Counted from the stretch's first letter, positions 21,276-30,934 are shown. The stretch is DNA of 64,000 nucleotides from Anthonomus grandis grandis (GCF_022605725.1 NC_065548.1:19563644-19627643), one strand, 5' to 3'. Numbers and translations: made by a program. The notes: generated from the letters alone by a model not told the origin.

Positions 21276-22924
21276 TCTCACAGGTGTCACAGTATAAAGA
21301 ACAAGACAGTAGGTTCACTCTCTTGCGGCCGTTTGAAGTAGGGACTTCCAAACAGTGCCGACTTTTTTTACGCGGTCGTAAATCATTATTTAGTTTCGAC
21401 GGCAATCCTTTACGATACGGGGGGTGTTTGAAACATTTTTAATAAGGAATATTTTCGTACATCGCGGCGGGCAGCGTGTACTATATGGAATTTTTTGAAA
21501 TTAAAGGCACTTTGTATTATTGTTAAAATGAAATTGAAAGAATATTATTAAGTATCTCTTTTGAACAAATAACTGTAAGAAAAACACTTGGTAGATAGCT
21601 GTAAAATTAAGTTTATTAGAATGTACACAATTAAATCTTAGCTTTATGTTCCTTTCATGCTCTTTTCTCAACTGACCAAGATTACATACACTTAATTAAT
21701 AATAACTTCGTTAATATAGCCATTTTTTAAATATTTAATTAAATTTACATAATAATGTGATAACAACACTCAGCATATGGAACTCGGTAACAGTCAAATA
21801 TAAAAAGGCAGTTAAATAAAAAAAACTTATTAAATGCCTAATTATTTGCTTTTAAAATAGGGGATGAAAGAACAAACCACTAAAATTAAAATAAAACAAA
21901 AATAGGTGTTTTACAACCTAGAATTCATATAAATATGCAAAATAAATATAGTTTTACATTGGGGATTATAGTACCCATCAATATTTTGAAACTTAAACCC
22001 TTAAAAACCACCCTTAATGACGAAAAAAATGCAGTTTTAGTATGGTTAGACGGTATAAGTGGCTAAGATTTATATCATTCAAATGATTGCAATGCAACTA
22101 ATAATAAATCGGATAGCTTTCACTATTAAAAACCACCACTAATAACAGAATATTACCAAAAATTTTGCATTTTTTTAGATTAAAATCACGATTTAAAAAA
22201 ATATGTACTCTAAATCGCTGATACTTTTTGAACATATTATTGGTACCTATATATAGTCCATTGTAGAAATCTACGCTTTAATTTTTGAAATAAATACATA
22301 ATTTTTTATGATAAATTTTTTTAAAACTGCAATTATTTTTATTTTATTCCTAACTTTTTTAATTTTTATGCTAATGACTTACAATCAAGTTATTTTAAGT
22401 TTTTGATAATACATACTTGAAAAAACGTGCTAGATATTTGTCTAAGAAACGTGATTTTTTTAAATTATTTCAAGTTATTATTTGACGTCATTATATTTTG
22501 TTATCTAAAAAAAGGGGTTATGTTCACACAGTTGTATCTCGGCGCCTATAGAGCCATATTGGCTTTATAGAGCCTATAAAGCCAATCTTTTATTTTTAAA
22601 CCAACTTTTGTTTATTAGATTTTTTTTGTAAGATCTCAATTTTCCGAGATATTTAAGAAATACTGAAGAAAAGCGTGTATTTTTTTCTGTGAACTAATCC
22701 ATTTTTATTTAAAAAAAATGTATATTCCCTTTTACTCCTGCAGCCATCTACGCAACATATCGCCGGCATTTTTAAAGTACAAAATTTCCGCACAACGCTA
22801 TTATAGTTCTAATATTGAAGACGCCCCTGTATAACGCAGTCGCCACCGGGCAGCAAAAAAGAGTAGCATCAGAAAGCGAGTGAGACAGGCAACATTTTGG
22901 GCGGCGCTTAGAGTGATCCTTCTA
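21276..22924. mobile_element. Unidentified ~1.65-kb insertion within the LINE fragment
   Basis: Defined by its flanks: the RT motif is interrupted after KRGVRQ and resumes at CILSPLLF. The edges are GC-richer (about 21275-21480 and 22760-22925), the interior is AT-rich and non-coding. I found no convincing terminal inverted repeat or target duplication. A plain internal replacement in an old LINE copy is the alternative. It contains the palindrome at 22558-22586. Confidence 0.4.
22558..22586. repeat. 12-bp perfect inverted repeat, 5-nt loop
   Basis: ATTGGCTTTATA, GAGCC, TATAAAGCCAAT. The adjacent sequence GCCTATAGAGCC repeats parts of the arms, so the locus is a cluster of GCC/TATA words. 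Confidence 0.8.
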
Positions 22925-23032
22925 TTCTAGTTTATGTTCGGTGCAGGTGTATACTCTCACCACTATTATTCAACACATATTTAGAGAAGTCATTACAAGT
23001 CTCAACAGACGGTGTATTTATCAACAACAAAA
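22925..23032 (+). pseudogene. Non-LTR reverse transcriptase fragment, 3' piece
   Basis: The translation CILSPLLFNTYLEKSLQ followed by DGVFINNK is the RT block after GVRQG (motif B region) and the loop leading to the YADD box. The YADD box itself is missing: the mariner element begins at the TA at 23033. This continues the RT fragment at 21100-21275. Confidence 0.65.
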
Positions 23033-23034
23033 TA

Positions 23035-25033
23035 CAGGGTGTTAAAGTTTTATTTTTTTTTTCGTTTTTAATAAATTTTTCAAATACGGTTTAAAATATT
23101 GAACTGAATTTTGGAACAGGATTTATGGTATAAAAACACATTTTTTAGATGTTCACCTACTTTTTTTTTTAGCAACCAGTGGCGTTGCTATGATTTTTCA
23201 CAGAAAAACGTCTTTTATGCATAAAATGCATCTTAATTATGGAAATAAAAAGTTAGCTTTGCTCGTTGCCAGCAACTGTTTTTTTGTTGTTGTAAATATT
23301 ATGACACTGACATTAATGATTATTTTTGATTGAGTTAAGTTTGATTTTATTTTCAGTTTTTATTAGGTACATTTTTCAAATATTTATTTTCAAGCTATTT
23401 TTTACAAACTGGTGAACAAAAAGCAACAACAATTAAATACAATACATACATACATAATTTACAACAAATGTTGGAAATGACCACCTCTTGCCTCTATGCA
23501 GGCTTCTGCTCTTCTTCTCATAGAATCACGAACTCTTTCGAAAATTCCAGGCGTGTTTCGTATAGTTTCACATCCGTCAATAATTCTTTTTCTAAGTTCT
23601 TCTAATGTCACAATTGGTGTCTGATAAACCAATGTTTTTAGGTGTCCCCACAAAAAAAAATCTAGGCTAAAATTTAAGTCAGGTGATCTAGGTGGCCAAA
23701 ACTGTGGTCCTCCACGGCCTATCCATTTATTTCGGTAGACTCTATTTAAATGCTCACGAGCCAATATGCTAAAGTGGGCTGGAGCACCATCATGCATAAA
23801 CCAAAGTTGTTGCCGTAACTGAAGAGGAACATCTTCGAGAAGCAAAGGCAAATCATTTTGGAGAAAATTACAATAATTCTGTCCGTTAAGGCGTCCTAGT
23901 AAAAAAGATGGTCCAATTAAATGATCAGATACGATACCGATCCAAACGTTTATTGAAAATTGTTCCTAAAAATGTGTCTCTGTAATCGCATGAGGGTTTT
24001 CTTGAGCCCAGTAATGATTGTTATGGAAATTGATTATTGCATTTCTGGAGAAATTAGCTTCGTCCGTAAACAAGTTGTTCGCACCAAATTGAGGATTTTG
24101 TGTTACTTTTTGGGAGATACCATCTACAAAATTGCGTACGCGGTTCATAATCTCTAAGAAGCAATGCCTGAACCCTATGTATGTGAAAAGGATATTATAA
24201 CAAAGAATCCCTTAAAATTTCCCATACCGTCTTGTAGCAGATGTTCAATACCATACCAATTTTTCGTGTACTTGTGGTCGGATCCTCTTCGACTGCATGT
24301 AGGACAGCCTCTTCAACTGCCGGTGTCCTAACTGTACGGGGCCTTCCCTCGGCAGAATTAGCCACAAAACTCCCAGATTCAGCCAGACGACGATAAATGT
24401 TTATAAATATTCTTCTATCTGGGACAGCGCGATTAGGATACATTTCTTGATGCAAACGCCGCGCCTCCATAGCATTACCATTGGCAAGTCCATAAAGGAA
24501 ATGCATTTGCGTCATTTCCAAATTAGAATAATCTACCATTTTTTAACTAGTAGAATTCACGTTTTAAGATCCAAAGGGTACTAAAAACAAACTATCAAGA
24601 ATAATCACTAACGCAAGTGTCATAATGTTTAAAACAACAAAAAACAATATCTGGCAACGAGCAAAGCTAACTTGATTTATTTCCATAATTTTTAAAGATG
24701 CATTTCATGCATAAAAGACGTTTTTTAAATTAACGATTACACCCAAACCGTAAGATTTACGGCAAAAGTCATGGAGGAATTTTTTGTTTATAATTGATTG
24801 GTAATTAAGATAAAATCATAATTTTTTTCGTAAGTCAATGGCGTAGTATTTTTTTTGTAAAATTGTATTAAAAATTCATCATAGCTACGCCACTGGTTGC
24901 TAAAAAAAAGTAGGTGAACAACTTAAAAATGTGTTTTTATGCCATAATATCCTGTGCCAAAATTCAGTTCAATATTTTAAACCGTATTTGAAAAATTTCA
25001 AAACGAAAAAAAAAATTAAACTTTAACACCCTG
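23035..25033 (-). mobile_element. Full-length Tc1/mariner-type element with very long inverted repeats
   Basis: CAGGGTGTTAAAG at 23035 and its inverse ending at 25033 are flanked by TA on both sides (23033-23034, 25034-25035), the mariner target signature. Inverted similarity continues far inward: AGCAACCAGTGGCGT (about 23172) pairs with ACGCCACTGGTTGCT (about 24887), and TAGCTTTGCTCGTTGCCAG (about 23256) pairs with CTGGCAACGAGCAAAGCTA near 24652. The repeats are thus about 290 bp, but the right one has an extra ~150 bp (about 24733-24880). One transposase pseudogene on the minus strand fills the centre. Confidence 0.85.
23459..24539 (-). pseudogene. Tc1/mariner-superfamily transposase, nearly full length but broken
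   Basis: The minus-strand start is ATG at 24539. The N-terminal third (MVDYSNLEMTQMHFLYGLA, then PNRAVPDRRIF and STRKIGMVLNI) carries the paired helix-turn-helix DNA-binding region. The catalytic core shows LFTDEANFSR (first Asp), LWFMHDGAPAHFS (second Asp) and WPPRSPDLN near FFLWGHLK (third Asp). The last two aspartates are 36 residues apart by my count. The C-terminus ends EARGGHFQHLL. Three lesions are visible: an in-frame TAA at 24195-24197 beside IHRVQALL, a one-base frameshift near 24110 and a TAG at 23960-23962. Total length (~360 codons) is near the family norm. Few lesions imply moderate age. Confidence 0.85.
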
Positions 25034-25035
25034 TA

Positions 25036-25145
25036 TCTTAAAAACTAAGCATTTTAGGACCCATGTTTATATGAACTTTTCGACTTAAAATCGGTCCAGG
25101 AATGTCCCTTTTAAATTATGACATACCTTTAAGTAACACCCTGTA
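25036..25145. repeat. Half of a TACAGGGTG-type MITE abutting the mariner element
   Basis: A second CACCCTGTA lies 110 bp outside the mariner end, in the same orientation as the mariner's own terminal motif. The intervening sequence (CATGTTTATATGAACTTTT) matches the right arm of the MITE at 56098-56718. It touches the (ATA)n tract at the 3' end of the downstream LINE. Confidence 0.6.
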
Positions 25146-25625
25146 TAATAATAATAATAAAATGTCTTTATTTTTCATAAAAACCAAATAAGAAATGAGT
25201 AGCATTGTTCGATTTAATCACTCTTCCATGTAATTACCTTATCTCTATAAAATATATGAATAGGTCACAAGAAAAAAAAACAATTTAAAAGTATCTCAAG
25301 AAAAATTAAGATCAACAATTGGTAACAAAAAATATATCAAAAAAAAGAAAAACTTACTTTTTGCATGATGCATAAACATTGAGCAGCCAGCATTTGATCT
25401 GCTCTCTGAAGGATGCAACACTGGAGGAATTGAATTAAAGAACAGAAGAATGTCATTCAAACGTTTTATCGAATTTAAATAAAACGATGTAAGAGACTGA
25501 TTCTGTTCTTAGGTATTTACAAAAGATCAAGTGCAGATATAAACATCTGATCCCTTAACCATCTCAGAACATAAATATAGTATAGTTTAATTACCTTTAT
25601 TTAGAATTGCTGGTTAATACGCAAC
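25146..25625 (-). pseudogene. LINE ORF2 C-terminus, 3' UTR and (ATT)n tail
   Basis: Read on the minus strand, scraps such as SFREQIKCWLLNVYASCKK (about 25420-25365) look like the C-terminal SxxxFKxxLKxxL ending of Jockey/CR1-type ORF2. They are followed by an AT-rich 3' region and a terminal run of ATT triplets at 25146-25165, a LINE-like tail. Upstream scraps continue to the Penelope-like insertion at 25639 and resume beyond it at 27028, so this is the 3' part of one LINE copy. Confidence 0.6.
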
Positions 25626-25743
25626 AACACAATACTAATTGAAAGAAGTCGTCCATATTCTCAAAGAGACCCTGATATAAATAAATCAAAGGAGAACAAC
25701 ACAAAGTCTCGGTCTCAAAAAAAGTTGTTTAATTTGTTAGAGT

Positions 25744-25781
25744 GGTGACACGTGTTTCGCTCCTAAGAGCATCATCAGACC
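25744..25781 (-). ncRNA. Hammerhead ribozyme motif in left terminal repeat of the Penelope-like element
   Basis: On the minus strand: GGT, then CTGATGA (catalytic core), stem II GCTC-TTAG-GAGC, GAAA (core), the short palindromic stem III ACACGTGT, GTC at the cleavage position, and ACC closing stem I with GGT. All core residues of a minimal hammerhead are present. Penelope-like elements are known to carry such short-stem-III hammerheads in their terminal repeats. Confidence 0.75.
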
Positions 25782-25849
25782 TAAAAATAACGTAAACAAA
25801 ACCATATAAAATTACAAAAAGACCTTAAAGTAAAACAAAAAAGTATACC

Positions 25850-26188
25850 TCAAGTATAATATCTTTTGATAAAGTTATTCGGTGTTCTATTTATCCCTTC
25901 TGAATTAAGAAAATTTATAATTCTGGCTCTAACTATGTTTTTATTAGGTATATTGTTAGATTGAATTATATTCTCAACCTCCACTGCTAGGATTTCTTTA
26001 ACATTTTTATTTATATTTTGGGTAAAATTAAATTTTAAGTTAAGGTTAAGGATATTTTCTTCCTCTTTGGTGAAAGATACATTAGTGAGGTTAAGAAAGC
26101 GTTTATGAAAAGAAAAGCAGTTCTTACCCGGCCCCTCCTGTTCTTCCAAATTTACCGTTGCTCTAAGATTATTTGATGTTACCAACAT
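25850..26188 (-). pseudogene. Penelope-like element protein, N-terminal fragment
   Basis: An open minus frame encodes SFHKRFLNLTNVSFTKEEEN followed by ILNLNLKFNF and VKEILAVEVENII. An NLT/S-x-x-x-TKEE-LLN-GLKY-like block precedes the reverse transcriptase in many Penelope-like proteins, and I base the call on that resemblance. The reading stops at 25850 and passes directly into the terminal repeat, so RT and endonuclease are deleted from this half. It points away from the GIY-YIG fragment at 26273. The first methionine shown by the frame is probably not the original start. Confidence 0.55.
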
Positions 26189-26272
26189 TTTCAGTTTCGT
26201 ACTTAGTCTATTATAAGTATTCCTACCAAATATTTCTACGTCATCTCAATCAGGAAATCGGGAGTTTATAGT

Positions 26273-26626
26273 TTGCATTGTGCCGATTGCCCTACGATTT
26301 ATGTGGGACAGTTCGGGAGGAAAATTTCAACAAGGGTACAAGAACATCGAGGTCTGGTGAACAAGTTTGAAGCCACCGATATTGTCGAGACCAAGTCAGC
26401 GTTTGCCAATCATTTATTGTCAACAGGTCGTAATTTTTCCTACCCCAATAATGTGGCAGTGGTTCATGACTGCCAGAAGGGCAAAAAGCTGGATCTTCTA
26501 GAGAAGATAGAGATTACAAGAGCGAAGAAGAGTCCAGTTTTAACTTGCGTTAACAACATTTTGAGCCGGGACTCATTTTTAATAACATCTTGTAGTCCCC
26601 TCCTTTCTTTTCAAGCTATCGCATGA
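26273..26626 (+). pseudogene. GIY-YIG endonuclease domain of a Penelope-like element
   Basis: Plus-strand frame of 117 codons: LHCADC then TIYVGQFGRKISTRVQEH, an IYVGQ-type GIY-YIG core with its downstream arginine (STRVQEH). It continues with SAFANHLLSTG and KGKKLDLLEKIEITRAKK. This is the C-terminal endonuclease that nicks target DNA for Penelope-like elements. The C-x-x-C just before the core (HCADCP) is the linker cysteine pair often seen there. The N-terminal RT region is absent and sequence upstream of about 26255 is unrelated, so this is the 3' half of a 5'-truncated copy. The frame itself is intact to its stop, and a tRNA-like sequence begins immediately (26625). Confidence 0.85.
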
Positions 26627-26703
26627 ACGGTGTGGCCTAGCGGTCAACGTAGCAAACGGTAACAGTCTTGCTGCAAGGTTGTAGGTTCAAATCTCGATAG
26701 TTC
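26625..26703 (+). ncRNA. tRNA-like sequence between GIY-YIG and terminal repeat
   Basis: 79 nt with a GAACGGT/ATAGTTC acceptor-like pairing (one mismatch), an A-box-like TGGCCTAGCGGTCAA and a B-box-like GGTTCAAATCT. The T-arm stem is poorly paired, so this is more likely a tRNA-derived (SINE-type) pol III promoter relic than a working tRNA gene. No anticodon is assigned. Confidence 0.55.
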
Positions 26704-26918
26704 CTTTATACGTTTTTATTATTTTCTTGTATTCAACTTCTATGTTATTGTTTTTTACATATTTGTGACGTCAGTTTTTTAAACTTATATTTTACCGTTC
26801 AGTGTGTGTGTTTATTTGACCCAGTCGGGCGTGTTTTTAACCTTCTTGAGGTATACTTTTTTGTTTTACTTTAAGGTCTTTTTCTAATTTTATTTGGTTT
26901 TGTTTACATTATTTTTTA

Positions 26919-26953
26919 GGGCTGATGATCTTAGGAGCGAAACACGTGTCACC
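26919..26953 (+). ncRNA. Hammerhead ribozyme motif in right terminal repeat, stem II shortened
   Basis: Plus-strand counterpart of the motif at 25744-25781: CTGATGA, then GAAAC, ACGTGT, GTC and ACC are all kept. The stem II segment reads TCTTAGGAGC and has lost two bases relative to the other copy, so the helix can no longer form fully. Confidence 0.65.
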
Positions 26954-27027
26954 ACTCTACCAAATTAAATAAATTTTTTTGAGACCGAGACCTTGTGTTG
27001 TTCTTTTTTTATTTAACACAATACTAA

Positions 27028-28616
27028 ATAATGAATGAGAATAAGAACATAAAACTATATAACATAGGTTATGTGATAAGTAATCTTTATTTTATGTGAG
27101 TACCAAGATATTTGCTTAAATATAGAGTTTTCAGTTTGCAGTTTGAAGTTTGGACCAACTTATTTACATGCAAATCCTAGGTAGCAGTCTATTATAAGAC
27201 CCAGGTGATTAGCAAATTCACTAAATGTGAGCTTAATGTTATTTCAGGACATTTAGGAATTGGCGCTTTGCAAGATATAATTCCTTGCTGGGCCAAATAT
27301 CATCATTTCATATTTTTTCTCATTTAAAACTAAGTTGTGTACAGCAGACATAAGATCCTTTTATTAAGGTCTTGATTCATTTAAAGAGCAGCATTTGTAT
27401 AATATTCTTTATATAAAAAGAGATATTATAGTAAATTTGAGTGTCATCAGCATATTCATGTTTAAAAGAATGGTTTATAGAAAAATAAATACCAAAGGAA
27501 TATAGAGAGAACAGTAGAGGACTCAAGCCACTATTTTGTGGAACACCCTGTTTATTCATAATATAATCTCATACTTTGTTATTAATAGACATGCGTCGAA
27601 AACATTTAAAGAAATATCTTTTAAAAAAACTTACAGAAGCATCAGTTGAACCAACAATGTTATATGATATTTAAGGATGTCGAGAGCGTTGCGAAAATCA
27701 AGTAATATTAAACTTGTATTTATCCATTTATCGCTAGCCTTAAAAATATCATTCATAACCTTAGCCAGTGCTTTGATTAGCTCGAAATCTGATTGTATAT
27801 ATAAAATATTGTATTTTTATAATTTTAATTTAGCTGCTATTTAATAATTTTTCCCAAAACTTTTGAAGCTGTTGGTAAAGTACTTATAGGTCTATAGCTA
27901 CACTCAGTTCGGCGCTTTTTTTTTTAAAGGAATTATATTTGCATATTTCTGCCGACTAGGAAATGTTGACGAGCAGTTGAAAGGCATTTGTTAAGTATGA
28001 AGGTAAAAACCTTCATACTTAATACCAATACTTTTGATTGATGCTTTAGAAGAAATATAATGAGATGCCTCCAGGGCTAAATTAATATTTAAATAGTTAA
28101 ATATTTTCCATAATTCTTTTGGGTTTGATTTTTGGAGTTAAGATATGATTTTTTTCCTAACACATAGCTGTATTACCGAGGTGTTAAGGTTTTTATACTC
28201 AAGCCAACTTAAGTCCGGATTTTTCTGTCTATATCTCAATAGAGCCTTAGTTTTAAGTGGCACCATCAATTTTCAATTCGGAGTTAATCAAGACGCTGGA
28301 GATTTTGTTGCTTTAACAATAGTACGAGGGGCATGTAACTCAAATTTACGCAGAAAATTGACATTACAGAACTCGCAAGCAAATAAATTATTCCACGCAA
28401 TAGCAATTAAATCTCTTAAAAATAAATCAAAATTAAACTTTTAAAGTATGGAGCAGATTTTTCCTTAAAGATTTTTAAACATTCGACAAGCAAATGATCC
28501 GATATGTGATCTATTGTAATCATATAACAAAGATCCACCAGACAGGTATTCGAAGTAACTGGAATATCAAGTAGGGTGTTACTATAACAGACAATTTTAT
28601 TTTCAACTTAACATCA
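27028..28616 (-). pseudogene. Jockey/CR1-like LINE ORF2 (endonuclease end and reverse transcriptase)
   Basis: Minus strand, read from 28616. An endonuclease C-terminal scrap (TLLDIPVTSN, then ISDHLLVECL) is followed by an inter-domain block (ELHAPRTIVKATKSPASWLT, then KALLRYRQKNPDLSWLEYKN). Next come an RT motif-A relic (LLDFRNALDILKYH) and, at 27559-27377, NKQGVPQNSGLSPLLFSLY with HEYADDTQIYY, the motif B and YADD catalytic boxes. FANHLGLIIDCYLGF follows near 27190. Many stops and frameshifts. The copy is bounded at 28616 by a piggyBac element and is split at 27014/27028 by the Penelope-like insertion; its tail lies at 25146-25625. The 5' continuation beyond 30934 is possible but weak. Confidence 0.75.
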
Positions 28617-28620
28617 TTAA

Positions 28621-30930
28621 CCCATTTACGCCTACCGTCCTTTTAAAAGGATTTCAAAAAGAAACCTGTATTTGTCTGAATCAGCTGACGGTTTGAAGAT
28701 GTCGCCAGTGTCACATTATATTTAGTTAACATCTTAAACAAGGTCAATCGCGATCGTTAGGATTTTGTTAATTTTTGGATCGATAGTGACGAATAAAACA
28801 CGCTGTGTTTCTAGTCATTTTGTAATGAGTGACTCAAGGTAAGATATGTTAAAACTCGTTTATTTTTTCGTTCTTGTTTTGATTGTTTTTAACAAATAAC
28901 ATAACATACTGACCTTTTTATATATTTGTGGTTATGTTTCACACTTCTTGATCAATCCAGGAGCGTTCAATTAAACGAGTCCTTTTAAAAGGACGGTAGG
29001 ATTATATACTACTATGTGGTTTTTTACAGGTATTGGAAAAAGCCACTAACCATGGCAGAAATCTTAAAGGAATTGGAGTAATGACTCTACGTCGGACATT
29101 CCTACAGGCATTACAATTTTTCCACCCGAAAATGCCAACGAAAACTGCGATACCGATGAAGATTCTGGAGCTGAAGACGATGTAGTACCAAATAATTTAC
29201 CCGGAGTGCAACTAAGGGCCCCAGCAGAAATTGAATTTGACGTAGAAGGTGAAGACGACTGGGACAGTGATGACGATCTACCACTGTCCACTTTTGTTGA
29301 GAGGCGACCTAAACACATAAAGACGTTTGACTATACTCTTAATAAAGATTTAGAGTCTACGTTTATGCAATGGCAATCAGTTCAAACTGCACAAAGCAAT
29401 CGTTCCCCTGGAAATATTTTCAAGCTGTCTTTGATGAGAACTTGGTAGGAGAAATTGTCAATTTTACCAATATTTATGCACGGCAAAAAAACCGCCCCGG
29501 TAACGTTACTGCAGACGAGATGTACTGCTTCATAGGGGTGTTACTTGTCAGTGGATATACAACTTTTCCAAGGCGACATATGTATTGGCAAAATTGCAAC
29601 GATACCCAGAATAAACTTATATTAGCCGCTATTTCCAGAGATAGATTTCAATTCATAATGAATAATCTTCATTGCAGTGATAATACTTCCCTTGATAAAA
29701 AAGACAAGTACTCTAAACTGCGTCCTCAAGAGCCTAAATAAAATTTTTTTTGATTAGGCCCCAGTTGAAGAGAATCACAGCCTTGATGAGGCCATGATAC
29801 CGTATTTTGGGAGACATAGCGGTAAGTAATTTATTTGAGGCAAGCCTATAAGGTGGGAGTATAAATTTTGGGTAGGTACCCTACGCCTTGGATACATTGT
29901 TTATTTTGATCCCTACCAAGGTGTGTCGAAAACAATTCCGGACAAAAATAAACACCTGGGTTTGGGACCGTCAGTTGTTCTCCAATATGCAGATGTTTTA
30001 CAGAAAATGCCTTACCAGCCCTTTCACATATTTTTTGACAATTTTTTCACATCTTTGTCAGTCTTAAAGGAGCTAAAATTGAGGAACATCAAGGCAACTG
30101 GTACTATACGTGAAAATCGGATCCCACAATCTCCATTTAGCAATGTGGCAAATCTGAAGAAAAAGACACGAGGTACATTTGAATGGGGTGTTGCCGATAA
30201 TGAAATCGCATTATGCAAATGGAATGACAACAGCGTTGTTACTTTAGCCACCAATGCATGTTCAGTTTTGTCAGTAAATAAGGTCAAACGATTTTCACAG
30301 GCTGAAAAAAAGCATGTTTATATAGATCAGCCTCAATTGATCAAGGCATACAACGAAAATATGGGAGGTGTAGACCGTAGTGACCAAAACATAAGCCAAT
30401 ATAGAGTTCCAGTACGAGGTAAAAAGTGGTATTTTCCGTTATTTTCCCACTGTGTAGACGTCACAAAACTCGTGGCAACTCCATAGGAATAATGGTGGTA
30501 CTCTTGACCAACTTCAGTTTAGAAGGGACACAGCTGCTCGAAACGTACAGAAAAACAACTAAGAGAGGACCTTCGAAATTGCCAAAAACTGCATTCCAAT
30601 TCTAGCGCTTCGATAGACTAGATCATTTAGTTACATATCACGAGAGTCAGCGGAAATGTGCTGTGTGCCACAAAAAATCAAATTTTGTGTGCCAAAAATT
30701 TGAAGTTGGTTTTTAAGTTTAAGTTTTAAGTATTTTGCTAAGCATTTTGTAAGATATATAAACATATTTTTAAGTCTTTACTTATTTTTCTAATAGTAGC
30801 CCTTTATCCTACCGTCCTTTCAAAAGGACCGCCGTTTTTTCAAAAAAAAAATCATGATTTTTTCTCGACTTACTGTTTTTAAGAAAAAAATATACAAATT
30901 CGGAAAAATATAGTTTCAGGGCCAAATGGG
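28621..30930 (+). mobile_element. piggyBac element 1, complete with TTAA duplications
   Basis: CCCATTT at 28621 and AAATGGG ending at 30930 are inverted ends, each flanked by TTAA (28617-28620 and 30931-30934), the piggyBac target. A subterminal word CCTACCGTCCTTTTAAAAGGA is present at 28631, inverted at 28980-29000, and with one change at 30808. A transposase pseudogene in plus orientation occupies the interior. Length 2310 bp is normal for the family. Confidence 0.9.
28825..30716 (+). pseudogene. piggyBac transposase with small 5' intron, inactivated
   Basis: Exon 1 is ATGAGTGACTCAAG (28825-28838). A GT-AG intron (28839-29029) joins it to YWKKPLTMAEILKELE. An acidic N-terminal region follows (GEDDWDSDDDLPLSTF), then ENLVGEIVNFTNIYARQKN and RRHMYWQN. 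The three piggyBac catalytic aspartates are in HSLDEAMIPYFG, FFDNFFTSLSVL and GGVDRSDQNISQYR. The C-terminal cysteine-rich finger is reduced (KCAVCHKKSNFVC, with a Cys replaced by Phe). Lesions: frameshifts near 29080, 29410 and 30465, a TAG just before APVEENHS, and TAA and TGA codons around 29825-29840. Several stops look like C-to-T changes. Inactive, but the ends are intact. Confidence 0.9.
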
Positions 30931-30934
30931 TTAA

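Larger units (their letters stand above)
25639..27014. mobile_element. Penelope-like element, rearranged, with 13-bp target duplication
   Basis: AACACAATACTAA occurs at 25626-25638 and again at 27015-27027, enclosing the insertion exactly where the LINE is interrupted. Terminal sequences of about 160 bp are inverted (25693-25854 against 26845-27004), and each contains a hammerhead ribozyme motif. Inside, a minus-strand fragment resembles the N-terminal part of a Penelope protein and a plus-strand fragment is its GIY-YIG endonuclease. The RT core is missing. Two partial copies are therefore joined head to head with both 3' ends outward. A tRNA-like sequence lies at 26625-26703. Confidence 0.75.

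Noticed and set aside
26625..26703. Functional tRNA gene
   Set aside because: T-arm pairing is poor and no anticodon loop could be placed with confidence; treated as tRNA-like instead.
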